64,000 nucleotides of DNA from Pomphorhynchus laevis (GCA_012934845.2 WNNJ02002588.1:124001-188000), one strand, 5' to 3'; shown: positions 51,401-61,014, counted from the stretch's first letter. The notes: a model not told the origin generated them from the letters alone. Numbers and translations are program-made.

Positions 51401-54400
51401 TGTATCATTTAGTTAATAAATTATTTTATTATTTATTATTTATTAATGCTTACTAATGTATTTATTATGATATGGATACTAATTTTAATATTATTATCAA
51501 AATTGCTCCACATATTTTAAATATTATTTAGTATAATTTATTATTTATTTATAATTATTGTAATTATTTATAATTTTGACTCATTTTACTCGCACATGTT
51601 CGATCGAATCTGCTTGGTTCCGTGATTATGTTAAGACGAAAAATATGTTACTTCCTACTTTAATGGACGGTCTTGGGCTATGTAACATTGCGCTAGAAGC
51701 TGAAAGATCATACAGAGATTCCTTAAAGCTGTTGATCTGTCTTGAATCGTTTGGGTCTTTTCACGTTTTGCAGGCTACACAAGAATTAGTTATAACACAA
51801 ATTCGGTCTTCGAAAGTGAGTTAACAAAATTGGAAATTGAACGCATTATGTCAATGTTATCTAATGATGAGATGTGTGCTCAAAATTATGTATCGTTTAA
51901 AGAAGCGTCATCATAGCTTAATGTACGATTATCTCGGGAATGAAATCTCCGCTTCTCAAGAATTCAGAAAAACTGTATCTGCTCGATTTGGTTGGAAGCT
52001 TCAAAAAGTAGCTTCAAAATGTGTATGCAAAGATGAGACGGCACTTGCACATTCCATTTCTTGCAGACATCAAGGTACAACCATTATTCGCCACAACTGT
52101 GCGAGAGACACATTCAGCTTCAGCTCTACTCCCGGTTTGCTAAGATGTACGGATTGAGCATAAGTTGCAACCTGTTCCGGATGTTCTCGAATTAGAGTCG
52201 CACGCAACGCGTGATATTTTTGTGGTATTTTTCGGCACTCTTGGACACGATCACGCGTCCAAGAGTGCCGAAAAATACCACAGTTTGTATCAAGACGAAA
52301 CATGTTTGCTGCGACAGAAAATAAGCATCGCCCTCGTCAGAAATATTTCTGACAAGGGCGATGCTTTTTCTGACAAGGGCGAGGCTTCCGGAAAAAGTAT
52401 TTAAACTAATTTCACATTTTCTGACAATTGATAATGAATAACAATTTTAATTTTATATTTTATTGCAGAATTATAATCGTGGTTTCCACAAATTGGTCCC
52501 TAGATATATCCAGTTTTAATTTAATTGTTCGTTCTTCATATAATCGTGCCGTTAGAATGCTGCTTTCGCTAATCTAATCCCTTAGAATGCTTAGAACCAA
52601 GTTCACTGTAACACCAATTCCTGAATTGTAGAAAACGACAATAGGGTAAAACGACGATCATACGCGCTCTTCGTATTTTGATCGATTTCGTGTTTCATTA
52701 TAGGCGCACACGTTGATTTAGCTGTATTAAGACCGAGAAAGGTTGTAGAAAACACAAATATCCATCATGGATCGCTAATATTTTATTTCTTATAAATTAA
52801 TATTAATTTGATCACTAAAATTGTGCCATTAAACAAAAGACTGTTTATCTGGAGAATCTCTTTATACGGATACTATGATGAATTTTGTAGAATACGTATA
52901 CTTTCACACCAACGCGATGACGGATATGTATGCTTTCACTGTGGGAAATCGCTTTTGATAGTGTCGAGTTGTTACAAAAAATCGCTAGCTATGGTTGCCT
53001 TTTACTGGGAAAATAATCCTATATTTAGATGTTTGACACTTGATATTGCGGATTTGGCATATATTCAATGGACATATTTTACATCGCTTTCAGGTATTCT
53101 CTTTTTTGGTTACATAACTAGCCCTAATCCGATAGACAAGAATGCATAATTAATCACTTTGTTACTAATAAAGCATATTAGCTAACTGATTATAGTAATT
53201 AAGTTAATTTATAGTATTTATCAAGTAATAAGTCAATATTTTATTTAATTACTAATATTATAATTATTTAATTAGTCAATATTTTATTTTTATTTAAAAA
53301 GAATGAAATCAAATAAAAATTGAATTAAATAAAATCAATCGAATAAATGAATCAGAAAACAATAGCCATAAACTACAACCGTTTAGGTAATGGTCATGTA
53401 AGCTATTTTGTCTAAAACTTAATAAAGCGTTTTGAAAATAATGAAAGCATACACTGCCCTGTCCAATAAGACAATAATTTCTGAAATTGCTACAAAGTTA
53501 TTATCTCATCAGATTTAAACTTATCAAAAATGTAAATTAACATTTCTAAATATAGACTTTTATTAAATAATTCACAATAAAATGCAGATTTGTAAAGATT
53601 CCATGTATACATCATAACCGAAAACAATAAAGTGGCATTTAAATGTCCAAAGGCATTCCGCACGTTTTAACATAATAGACGAGTTGCATTTAATGCAAAC
53701 ATTACAATAATTAAAGCACTTTTAACAATAGAAGCCGCTATTGCAACAAACATTAGAAAAATATTGTTTAAATGGGAAGTTGGCAAACATTTATTATTCC
53801 AATCAAAGAATGTTCTTGTATGCTACTTGCAATATCGAAGCGATGAAATTTAAGTAAGATAAATATTCATTTGAAAAAAAGAATTAATTTTACAATAACA
53901 ACGAATTTATAAATATAACATTCGTAAAAATAGATTCGTATTGTACATTTAACAAGCCCGTGCACAAATATATTTGCACAGATCCACCGTTTCGGTAACT
54001 AGTGAATATCCTACTTTGGAAGTTAAAAATATTATTTCAAATTAAATAAAATGTTAAAACGAAATTGGTAGGGTCTCAACTAGTATCAAAATACCTAGGT
54101 ATACCCTATGTTAATGATAAATGAAACACTAAAATGATGAGGTATATAAAGGGTTCGGAAAGGGCAGAAAAAAAACAATTGTTTATTACAGAAAAATGCC
54201 CAAAATAAAGAAAGGTTTTAAAATTTACAATCAACTAAAATGATTAAGTATATAAGGGGTTCGGAAAGGGCAGAAAACAACAATTGTTTATTACAGAAAA
54301 ATGCCCAAAATAAAAAACCTTTTAAACGTAAACCTGATTACAATCAAGATAGTGCTGTATACCATGTAGGGGTTGTGATAAGGTTTATATAGGACAAACA

Positions 54401-56561
54401 GGGCAAGGTTTCGGCTAAATGTATTTATCAACAAAAATATCCTGTTAAGAAAGGAACAGAATCCGGCGCTGTGATAATTCTTTAAACAATAATCATGAAA
54501 TATCTTTCGAGAATAGTGTAATAATTGCCGTGGAAAACGGTATTTTACTGGGAAGAATACAGGAAAACATATTTTATGCATAAAAATATATTAATGCGTA
54601 AAAAAACCGAACATTGATTTTATAACTAATATTTTATACTTATAATTAAATGTTTTGTTGTTAAATTTATTATTTTATGTAATGCAATTGATATTTTTGT
54701 TTTATTTCTTTATTATAAAAATATTTTATTGCGTAATACTAAACGTGATAATTTTGAAATATAATTTTGTCCTGAGGATGTAATTAGCTATCGAAAATTT
54801 AACTTTTAATAAAAATAATAATTTCACTCTCTCTACTAATTAAATATAATTAAAAATGAGTGAACAATCAAATTTTTAATGCATACATATTTCACATATG
54901 CATTTTCATAAAATACATATATATTCATATTTATTCAATCATTTAATTTATTAAATACATTTAATCGCGTTAATATATTAATATATATTATTACATCCTT
55001 CCTTAAAGTGGCAAAGTTATTAAAAGTTGCTTTCCTGGACGCGTGCATATATAATCATTTGAATATATCATGTTATAATGAAAATATAAAAAATATCAAA
55101 ATACGCCGAAAGATTCGAAACAATTGAAGGTGGTATAATAATTTCGATAAAAATTTATATAGTTAAAGAAAGTAATAATTATTTATCAATAATTAATGTT
55201 ATTAATTGAATACACATTGTCTATTAAAATATAAATAGCAATGTTATTAAGCACATGGATGTTAATAAAAATTATTAACATCTAATCAATTGAAAAAATT
55301 CAGTAAATTATTAACTAATGAATGACTAACTGTTATTATTTCACAATGATCGTTTATTATTTTTGTAAAGTCAAAACTGATATTCATTATCTTAAATTGT
55401 GTCTACGTATTTTGATCCTCTTAAATTGTTAACTAAATCTACGTATTTTGTACCATACATTAATTTAAGACTAAATATCTTAGTTTTCTATTATTCCGAT
55501 TTTTATAAGACGAGATTTAAAAACCTCAAATTTTATGCAGTAGAATAAATTATAATTTTAGGCACTGATTAATAGAAAATATACCAAATATATATAGAAA
55601 ATAAAAAAAATAATTTAATTATTAAATTATTAATTAATTAATAATTAATAATTAATTTTTAATTAATTATTATTGTAAACTTTTATTTACATTTAATCTA
55701 TTGATGTATTAATATGCTAATCTGAATAATTAATATGTTAATTAAATAATTTATTATTTTGAATTAATTAGCAACATTTTATTTAAATATAATTTATTTA
55801 GTTAAATTTCTTAATTAATCGATTCTAAATGCTATTTTTAAATTGTAATTCCACATCTAAGTCCATAAATGTCCATCACTTTTGTAAAATAAAAGTAAGC
55901 CTTATTACTTGTAAGACCTCAAATTCCTACAAATTATAAAATTAATTTATAAAATTTTAAATAATTATCGATTCTTTAAATGTCGTACAATATAAATTAT
56001 GATTTTGATCAATTTTATTCAAAGCAATTTGAATTAAATATCAGAATTAGTTTAAATTCATAAAAACTAAGTTGTTGTTTACAATTGTTTTTAAATAAAA
56101 AAAATGTTGCCACCACTATAAACACAATTCTCCAACATTGCTTTATGATATAAACTGCTAAAATTCTTAATAATAAAATAACAGCCATGTAAAATACACT
56201 AGTAAAACACATACCTGGTAGCACTGTTAAAATTCCAGTAGCGTAAAGTGATTGACTATTCTTATCGTCCGTAATATCACATCGATAATAGCCTGAATCT
56301 AAGGTATCCGGGTTGCGAACAATAAGCTCCGAATATATTCCATCAATCCTTAGTTCATATTTTATGCTCTTTTCAATGGGAACTGAATTAAATGACCACA
56401 AAACCGTATTATAGCTAAGGTTTGATACTGTTCGCACCGCGCATTTAAAAGATACGATAGTTCCTCTCTTTTCTGTAATAGTGTAATTTTTCGGTTTTTC
56501 TATCCATATATCCATCGTATTTTGATCGTATCGATTGTTGATAATAGTTGCACCAGGTCGT
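20541..56561 (-). CDS. ror: ROR-family receptor tyrosine kinase, probable pseudokinase (5' end not found)
   Basis: Seven exons (56215-56561, 36345-36378, 31776-32206, 29154-29261, 25558-25836, 23786-24358, 20541-21490) join in phase to about 906 residues: Ig domain, acidic linker, ten-cysteine Frizzled-type CRD, kringle, one transmembrane segment, a long Ser/Asn-rich juxtamembrane region and a kinase domain with almost no tail. This order (Ig-CRD-kringle-TM-kinase) and HKD..ARN in the catalytic loop are diagnostic of ROR receptors, which bind Wnt ligands at the plasma membrane. MuSK is less likely (one Ig domain, HKD motif). The beta3 Lys is Arg (FVRTLK) and DFG is DFA, so phosphotransfer is doubtful. 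The signal peptide exon(s) were not found. The first intron seen here is nearly 20 kb. Confidence 0.92.
22135..23640. repeat. Three diverged intronic duplications of a 280-360-bp unit
   Basis: Related copies lie at about 22135-22500, 23045-23325 and 23345-23640, in the intron between the ROR kinase and transmembrane exons. Landmarks are TTTGTTATTACTCACATTGTAAG, GGATAATAGTTTTGC and ATATCTTCAAGTC followed by CCCAAATTTTGAC. They are not coding. The copies have diverged, so the duplication is not recent. Confidence 0.7.
23786..24358 (-). CDS. ror: ROR transmembrane and juxtamembrane exon
   Basis: The acceptor TTGCTTTAG and donor AG|GTTTGT give a 573-bp exon, phase 1 in and out. A hydrophobic segment starting WMVIVPSVFIPIGLALLLIF is followed by CCKRKTSAKHH, the stop-transfer basic cluster. 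About 140 Ser/Asn/His-rich residues lead to VHYVKEIGEG, the start of the kinase glycine loop. The juxtamembrane region is much longer than in human ROR1/2. Confidence 0.92.
24636..24747 (-). pseudogene. Partial duplicate of the ROR kringle exon
   Basis: 112 bp match 25546-25657 with three differences (about 97%). The copy keeps the last third of the kringle exon, including PWCFVQ and ETCNI, and the GTGAGT donor, but has no acceptor or 5' two thirds. It lies in the intron between the kringle and transmembrane exons, 910 bp from its source. Confidence 0.9.
25558..25836 (-). CDS. ror: ROR kringle exon
   Basis: It begins after TGTTTTAG and ends at the strong donor AA|GTGAGT; 279 bp, phase 1 in and out. 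HHCYNKTGKFYRG, CLPWSSV, HPELGNHQYCRNP, PWCFVQ and ETCNIPKC are the kringle landmarks, with all six cysteines present. In ROR proteins the kringle sits directly between the CRD and the membrane, as here. Confidence 0.95.
26014..26110 (-). repeat. SINE-like repeat copy (short)
   Basis: A member of the family with core GAGGAACTGCTATGTTATCAGGTTTCGGCC. It starts with AATAAAGAGCAGACG and ends after the core. Confidence 0.7.
27095..27260 (-). repeat. SINE-like repeat copy
   Basis: A fuller copy: AATTGACTAATAAATAGCAGACGTTG, the core GAGGAACTGCTATG, CGAACCAACATAACAGCG and a tail ATGAC.TATTTC. I could not identify its RNA head. Confidence 0.7.
27457..28456. mobile_element. Cluster of three foldback elements (MITE-like)
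   Basis: Elements at 27489-27736, 27825-27998 and 28291-28456 each have long inverted ends starting ATTATTGGAGCTGGATCAA. Both arms contain CTGAAGATGCTAACAGAAG followed by TTAGCGAAATATC. A shared leader (TTGATACTGATCCATTATTG) precedes each copy, so they arose by tandem duplication or serial insertion. They are non-autonomous and no transposase is seen. The arms also read as a short peptide motif (EDANRS..RNI) similar to ends of some retroelements. Confidence 0.75.
29154..29261 (-). CDS. ror: ROR exon: end of the CRD
   Basis: A 108-bp exon between TTGGATTAG and A|GTAAGT, phase 1 in and out. Joined to its neighbour it reads NPFRKLNLPTCVELPPSSSH and then ADCVSLTYLRNDDPKS, matching NPMILMRLKLPNCEDLP in human ROR1, and supplies the last two CRD cysteines. 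Confidence 0.9.
29800..29870 (-). ncRNA. Hammerhead ribozyme core, minus-strand copy
   Basis: Reading the minus strand: GGCACTGATGAGTCAAAATG, GACGAAACGGTACC, TGGTATCGTTTTGTCG. All core bases are intact, as in the copy at 30654. Confidence 0.7.
30636..30722 (+). ncRNA. Hammerhead ribozyme core, best-preserved copy
   Basis: CTGATGA (30654-30660), stem II GTC/GAC over AAAATGAT, GAAAC, stem III ACGGTA/TATCGT closed by CCTGG, then TTTTGTCGATTC. The 5' side GGCA can pair with the TGTC after the cleavage region. One T more than in the copy at 6521 leaves the exact cleavage base open. Confidence 0.7.
30865..30945 (+). repeat. tRNA-like head of a possible SINE
   Basis: An A-box-like TCCTAGTTGGTAAGGCG at about 30875 and a B-box-like GGTTTGAATCT at about 30918 are spaced as in a tRNA. 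The acceptor arms do not pair convincingly, so this is a pol III-derived SINE head rather than a tRNA gene. It follows the hammerhead array directly. Confidence 0.5.
31776..32206 (-). CDS. ror: ROR exon: main part of the Frizzled-type CRD
   Basis: The acceptor ATCTTTTTAG and donor CTA|GTAAGA give 431 bp. FCEPYRGTLCSHLIGKRMIY corresponds to [20 protein letters not shown] of ROR1. ECGQSVLFLACIYAFPLCNE and ARQLCRVDCNYVHDVACKAF carry the following cysteines. Eight of the ten CRD cysteines are here. An insertion of about ten residues (around SKIANSPSLNQDIPKYV) precedes LCRVDC. Confidence 0.95.
32390..34230 (-). mobile_element. Fossil of a YIDD-type reverse transcriptase element
   Basis: The RT signature FRYIDDICVFN and SLILNKTN..D are readable on the minus strand, with HEHSCIPYNIKYNT downstream. 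It is a broken copy with several breaks and repeated internal pieces. A segment beginning ATGAAGACAA recurs at about 33370, 33720 and 34142. The family is not certain (Penelope-like or another YIDD retroelement). It lies in a ROR intron and is moderately old. Confidence 0.65.
34231..36344. other. ROR intron, AT-rich, nothing recognised
   Basis: A block at 34840-35260 is a little less AT-rich with short open segments, but no family is recognised and the codons look random. The rest is low-complexity. Confidence 0.4.
36345..36378 (-). CDS. ror: ROR 34-bp microexon, acidic linker
   Basis: TTTTAG|GCGATCC...GACAG|GTGAGT: a strong acceptor and an ideal donor 34 bp apart. It takes one base from the Ig exon (G+GC=Gly) and gives two to the CRD exon (AG+T=Ser), encoding DPAFDYDGID between Ig and CRD. 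Human ROR1 has a similar acidic Tyr-containing linker (YSDEYEEDG). The phases fit exactly on both sides. Confidence 0.85.
36639..38054. repeat. 313-bp tandem satellite, about 4.5 copies
   Basis: Units start (at TGATTTATCTCC) at 36641, 36954, 37267, 37580 and 37893, an exact 313-bp period. Copies differ by only a few bases; the second unit is the most distinct. The array ends abruptly inside a unit at GAATTG, followed by unrelated, less AT-rich DNA. It lies just 5' of the 34-bp ROR microexon in the largest intron. Confidence 0.95.
38640..40590 (+). mobile_element. Fossil of a YIDD-type reverse transcriptase element with repeated segments
   Basis: GVPMGGNSSPIIADLFLSF, FRYIDDICVFN and HEHSCIPYNIKYNT are readable on the plus strand. 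The last block occurs three times (about 39440, 40020 and 40305). It is broken in many places. The part at 38920-39200 is almost identical to 63710-64000, so this family was active recently relative to the other fossils. Confidence 0.7.
40585..40765 (+). repeat. SINE-like repeat copy
   Basis: Plus orientation: ACGGCCCCACTGCTATG, GGAATAGGGGCCGAAAC, GATAGCATAGCAGTTCCTCC and TGATGACC. It abuts the YIDD RT fossil. Confidence 0.7.
41300..41450 (+). repeat. SINE-like repeat copy
   Basis: A diverged copy with GGGATCGAATCCTGATAGCG and GCAGTTCCTCCTAATGACC. The first piece resembles a pol III B box, the best hint that the family is a SINE. Confidence 0.6.
41451..43870. other. ROR intron, AT-rich
   Basis: No exon, repeat family or RNA gene recognised in 2.4 kb. 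Confidence 0.4.
43872..44112. mobile_element. Foldback element with inverted ends
   Basis: The ends (ATATAGTTTTCACAGGAACA and GTTCCTGTAACTATAT) and their inner sequence CAAAGAAGCAGAAAAA form long inverted repeats. The arms contain CCTGATGATGATAACAAGAG followed by CTATCGAAATATTG, the same pattern of motif as the foldback elements at 27.5 kb though the ends differ. It is non-autonomous. Confidence 0.75.
44113..45778. other. ROR intron, nothing recognised
   Basis: Mostly AT-rich. 44600-44950 is less so, without a recognisable frame. Confidence 0.4.
45779..46520. other. Unclassified coding-like island
   Basis: Two overlapping minus-strand open segments (45779-46000 and 45981-46175) include KQSLRLKTDIKERLRMQSEK and MTDPDEFASRENNYDSDVNK. 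On the plus strand at about 46335-46514 a 55-codon segment reads REKSRLKVRLANLKEALTND, coiled-coil-like, to a TAG. Base composition is clearly less AT-rich than around it. It could be a retro-inserted gene fragment or part of an unknown transposon; I recognise no family. Confidence 0.3.
47925..48020 (-). repeat. SINE-like repeat copy (diverged)
   Basis: GGAATAAAGATTAGAGGTCA, TTAGGAGAAAGTGCTATG and CGACCCAACCTAGCAGCGG mark an older copy. Confidence 0.6.
48021..51575. other. ROR intron, AT-rich, one faint retroelement trace
   Basis: At 50560-50720 SLPFLDI and a piece shared with 54280 (TTATTACAGAAAAATGC) hint at a decayed Penelope-like element. The rest holds nothing I recognise. Confidence 0.35.
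51576..52404 (+). mobile_element. Degraded RT relic of the copy A/B superfamily
   Basis: LLPTLMDGLGLCNIALEAE corresponds to LLPAKFGGLGFDDPVELSE of copy B. CVCKDETALAHSISCRHQG and IIRHNCARD are the zinc knuckle and its RHN..RD continuation. Downstream the sequence is rearranged into two strong foldbacks (52221-52282 and 52325-52364). RT motifs are absent. Several frame breaks make it the oldest recognisable member in the window. It lies in the largest ROR intron. Confidence 0.75.
52808..53149 (+). other. Open segment of unknown nature
   Basis: 113 codons with DDGYVCFHCGKSLLI (a C-x2-C pair). Base composition is more balanced than the surroundings. No family is recognised and no splice partners were found; it may be a relic. 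Confidence 0.2.
53160..54060. other. ROR intron, AT-rich
   Basis: Nothing recognised. Confidence 0.4.
54139..54830 (+). mobile_element. Broken 3' end of a Penelope-like element (GIY-YIG)
   Basis: IPCRGCDKVYIGQTGQ is the GIY-YIG nuclease signature of Penelope-like retroelements. It is followed by NNHEISFENSVIIAVENG, the usual downstream block, and further on by CPEDVISYRKF. It is broken, and a 65-bp piece upstream is duplicated with a 109-bp period (54139 and 54248). Penelope-like elements are the class known to carry hammerhead ribozymes. Confidence 0.65.
54831..56214. other. ROR intron, AT-rich
   Basis: Long A/T runs, with nothing recognised up to the donor of the Ig exon. Confidence 0.4.
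56215..56561 (-). CDS. ror: ROR Ig-domain exon
   Basis: The acceptor TTTTTTTCATTAG is followed by 347 bp to CCAG|GTATGT. FKCAVRT, VLWSFNSVPI, SELIVRNPDTLDSGYYRCDI and TGILTVLPG give the two Ig cysteines, the core Trp and the D-x-G-x-Y-x-C signature of an I-set domain, and the end aligns with TGVLFVKFG of ROR1. The upstream exon must end with two bases of a codon; none is certain. A strong donor at CTTAG|GTGAGT (minus strand, about 59653) is one candidate. Confidence 0.92.
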
Positions 56562-56794
56562 CTAATGAAAAAAACACAAACGTTAATTGTCTGGCAGTTT
56601 CAATTAATTCAATTATTTAACTGAATTTATATAATCCGTACTGTAAATTTAATAATGTTAATATCAAAATATGAAAATTTTCTATAATTCGGACATTTTT
56701 AAAGCAAAGATTTCTTATAAATCTGATTTTTATGATCTGATTTAATAATATTTTATTATTAATTATTTTAATTAATTCAAAAAATATATATGTT

Positions 56795-56960
56795 TATAAA
56801 TTGATTAATAAATAATATACAATGTATAAGAAATAAAAATAAGAGTTATTCAGGAAGAACTGTAATGCTGTCAGGTTTCAGCGCTTATTCATCGACCCAA
56901 CATAACAGCTGTCCAAATACATTTTAATTATGGGTTTCTTTTGATGAAATTTGATTATCT
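56795..56960 (-). repeat. SINE-like repeat copy
   Basis: GAGTTATTCAGGAAGAACTG, ATGCTGTCAGGTTTCAGCGC and CATCGACCCAACATAACAGC, then ATGAAATTTGATTATCT. It lies just upstream of the ROR Ig exon. Confidence 0.7.
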
Positions 56961-58864
56961 CGTGTAATATATTATTCTAGCACAGAGTGTATTATTTAGC
57001 ATCCTTCCAAATTAAATTTAATTTAATACAAATTAGCTTAAAACGTTTTGATGTGTTCATGTGTTTACTTTATTAAAATTTAATTATCAATATCTCGTTA
57101 AAAGTATCGTATTTTATCTTGTATTTTATTGTAAAAAATTTAATCTATAATGAAAATTTATTCACTTAAGAGATTAAACTTATTTATTTTTATTATGGTT
57201 ATATAATATTTTGATATTACATAATATTATTATAGTATTGTGCTTAAAAATAAAAAGAATAAAATAAAAAATGGCTAAATATTATTATTGATTTAAGTAA
57301 CCATAAAAAATTAGCAGAAAATTAATAATGTCATACCAATGCATAGTTTCGATGATCTGACATAGGTCATATTACTGGGAAAACAAGTCAACAATGACAT
57401 GTCAGTAAAACGGGAACCCGTTTTTTAAGTTAACATGCTTATACTACCTTTTTAGACGGATTGATAGGTCAATATTATGAAAATCTATAATAGCACAGTC
57501 AACTTAAGCCGTTTAAATGTTAATAAATGCTAAAATATGACCGAAAATTCACAAGTTTTAACAAATATTTCGTTTGAATGACTTTGTAAGGCATGTTTGA
57601 ATTTTGTAGGTTTATATCACTAAGAGTAGACATCCAATAACAATTTCTGTGAGTATGTCCTATAATATGTTGTAAAAGAACAGCAGGAAAATTTATAACA
57701 GCTTGATGCAGTTGAGATGCAATAATAACTCTCTGCTCTAAGATTTAGTACTGAGTGAATAATACAACAAAATTCTTCTTGTGAAATTATCACTTAAAAA
57801 TTAAAAAGATTTCAGTGCTTATACTTTTAGTCGTTTATTATCTATCATTTGAGGCAGTATAATCTGATTTAACAAAATATTATATAAAATTGTATAATCT
57901 TATTTATAATATTATATAATATAATTAATATTAATATAATATAATATTATATAATAAATATTTATATAATATTGATATTATAAAATCTATCACAAGATTG
58001 CCACCGTCGATTATTTTTATGAGCATCGAATTATAACTAATTATAAGTTAATAAAGTAATCTTTCAAATAAAAATTTTCTAGACTTTTCGACAAAATAAT
58101 CAGCTTGACATAAATTGTAAAAATAATAAATGCATAAATTGAAATAAAAACCAAATACTGATTGATATTTACCGTGGCATCATCGATATGATCCTCAAGG
58201 TTCATATTAATATAAAATTAGAATAATAAAGTTGCATGATCATTAGACATTGAATCGTTATCGATTTATATTTAAGCTAAATGAAATAATGGTATATAAT
58301 TTCAAAAATAGTAAAAAATATTACAATTTAATTTTAACAATTAACTTGTCATAATTTATAATTTATTAATTGTAATTAATTTATTAATTTGGAATGGGAA
58401 TAAAACACAAATTTACTTTTAGATTTAGCTCGATGCTGTTTGCACATCTGAAAAAAAAAGTTTCGTTACTGAGGATAAAACAAAACGGTTTTCTTCTGAT
58501 TTCACCAGAAAAACAGCAGAATTTGTCCATTAACTGCCAGCAAGCAAATATTGTTGTTTAATTTAATTATTTAGTTTCTAAAAATTCATAATTTTACCGT
58601 AGCGAACATAAATTGCAATTTTCTGTTTGGATTGATCAAAAATTTAAATTTAAATTATCCTGTGCTCAGGGTATATCATAATAATAAAAATCTAAACTCA
58701 AATTTGTTCGAAATTGCTATTTTAAAAATAGCAAATAAGTCCTATTAAACAAATAGCTATACTATATTTGTAAAAAGTGACTTTGTATGATTTCTAGATT
58801 GTGATAATTTATAAGTCGCAATAACTACAAAACGGCACTCATAGGAGTGCTTATTTTGACAAGA
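56961..58864. other. AT-rich DNA upstream of the Ig exon
   Basis: This should be ROR intron or 5' region. No exon could be fixed by phase. Confidence 0.4.
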
Positions 58865-58924
58865 AATCCTTACAAATTAATTAATTTGTAAGGATTAACC
58901 GGGAAATCCTTATATTTCCCGGTT
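58865..58924. repeat. Two abutting perfect hairpins
   Basis: A perfect 32-bp palindrome (58865-58896, AATCCTTACAAATTAA and its complement) is followed at once by an 11-bp-arm hairpin (AACCGGGAAAT at 58897-58907, ATTTCCCGGTT at 58914-58924). There is no spacer between them. Confidence 0.95.
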
Positions 58925-60592
58925 AATAATTTTCAAACAACTGAGTTAAATAACCACATAATTGATAGATTGTTGATAATATAATAGTGTGCTACAAGCC
59001 AAAATATTATTTTACTATATTCTTTTAAATATATTACAATTAATCCTCTATTATATATAAAGTATATTTATATTATAAAATATAAATAATATATTTAAAT
59101 AAATTTATTTAGTTTATATTTATACTATTAGACATTATATAATATTTATTATATAATATCTATGACTACTATAGATATATATATTAATATTTATGGATAT
59201 TACCCCATAATGTACTAACCCATAATATATTGTTAGCTATTTATAAAACATTTCCAATTATTAGAAATTTAAAATTTACTATTAAATACATGTTAACTCT
59301 TTGCATATTAAATTGACGTTAAAAATTATTACATTTTAAATTGTGGTTTGACTGAAATTATGTTTGTTGCAAAATCCTTTTCATAAATGCTTAAATTATC
59401 GTCTTTAATCTGACGACGCGCAGTTCAAATGTTTAACTTTATGTAATCCCTCTAATGGACATTTCCAAAACGACAATTATATTTGCTTCGCAACTAACGC
59501 AGATATGTGAAATCATAAAGCATCTTCCACAGTTACTAGTTGAAGAATTAATTCTGGTATATTAATAGCTTATTAATTCTGGTCTACTAAACGTTATTGA
59601 TGCATTTGAATATTTTAAAATAGTAATTTAATATACCCAATTTAAACTACTCACCTAAGGAAAGAACTACCAAAACGATTGATCTATACAATAAGTGAAT
59701 TTAATAACGAATTCGTATTTTTTTCTTTAATTATTTCGGTGTAGATTGAAACATAACCGACAAGGAACTCTATCTTATCAGTTTCGTCCACCCACAATGA
59801 TAAATATCGAAAGTATTATTTTCCACGATCAAATAATGGATGACATCAATGATATTATTCAACTGTCTGAATTTCATGGATACAAAAGCATAAAAATAGT
59901 ATACTTGCAATATCACGGTATTCATGGCATAGTTGCACAGTTAGCTCGGAACAAAATTTTAAATAGCAAAATGAAGTTAGCTGTCATTTTATATTTGAAT
60001 ATTTTTATCAAAATAATATTTATGATGTAAACGATTTTAAGAACGAATTTATATATTTCCCCGTTTGTACTTAATTTTAGAAATAATTAAATAATCAGAT
60101 TAAGTTTACTCGTAGTCATAACCTTGACGATCAAACGTTGTATAATCTGCTAACTTAAAGTATAACTTGAGCGAAAGCTAAGGTAGTAATATTATTATCC
60201 CAATATATTATCCTTTATCTAATTTACCCGTATGTGTCGTGTTAAGTTAAATGAACACATTGGACGGAAACTATAAATAAGATAATAAATTATAAAAATT
60301 ATTTATTAATTGTTGATTTTAATAATTATTAATTAATTATTATTTTTTACAATTAATTATGGATTATTAATTTATTATTTATATAATAAAATATTAAAAT
60401 AAAAATCTTAAATTATTAATTTAAGATCAATTACTAATTTTGAAAATTTTTAATTAATCTTTACGACAAGATATAGAAGGATTTGTGAACAGTCCAAAAG
60501 CTAGATATATTGTGTAATTCTTAGACTTTCGATTTCCTAATATAATATTGTACCTTTGTATAGAAAATATTTATTATAAGCCCTTACTGTAG
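58925..60592. other. AT-rich DNA, one unconvincing open segment
   Basis: A 94-codon plus-strand open segment at 59746-60030 has no recognisable domain and may be chance. A strong minus-strand donor (CTTAG|GTGAGT) at about 59653 could belong to an upstream ROR exon. Confidence 0.3.
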
Positions 60593-60683
60593 AATGTTCG
60601 CTAATAAGCGAACATTAAGAATACAAAATATTTTATCTAATATTATAATTTATCTAATTTTACGATAAATTTATCGTAAAATT
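60593..60683. repeat. Perfect hairpin and perfect palindrome
   Basis: AATGTTCGCT/AGCGAACATT at 60593-60616 (4-nt loop) and a 28-bp perfect palindrome around TACGATAAATTTATCGTA at 60656-60683. Confidence 0.9.
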
Positions 60684-61014
60684 TCGTTTATGTTATTTTA
60701 TATTATAATATAATATATATAATAATATATTATATTTAATATATTATAATGTATTATATAATATTTTATTATAATTTTACGTATTTGTTAGATGTGTACA
60801 TTCTCAAATTTTATAAGTTTAAACATTTATAAATATTAATTTGACATTTTTTTAAATTTTAATATTAATAAATAATAAATATACTACAGTAATAGTAAAT
60901 ATACTGCAAAAAAAAGTAAATATTAAACTTACTGCATTAAATATAAGTTTAGTGTAAGTTCAGTATAAATACAATCTTGAAATTACAATAAAAACTAAAC
61001 AATTTTACAATTTT

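Noticed and set aside
58417-58447. A 31-bp minus-strand microexon between a good acceptor and GTAAAT, just upstream of the ROR Ig exon
   Set aside because: In the phase demanded by the Ig exon it reads into a stop (AGC TAA), so it cannot be the preceding coding exon.
59746-60030. A 94-codon plus-strand gene
   Set aside because: No domain, no splice context and AT-driven codon use; kept only as a remark.
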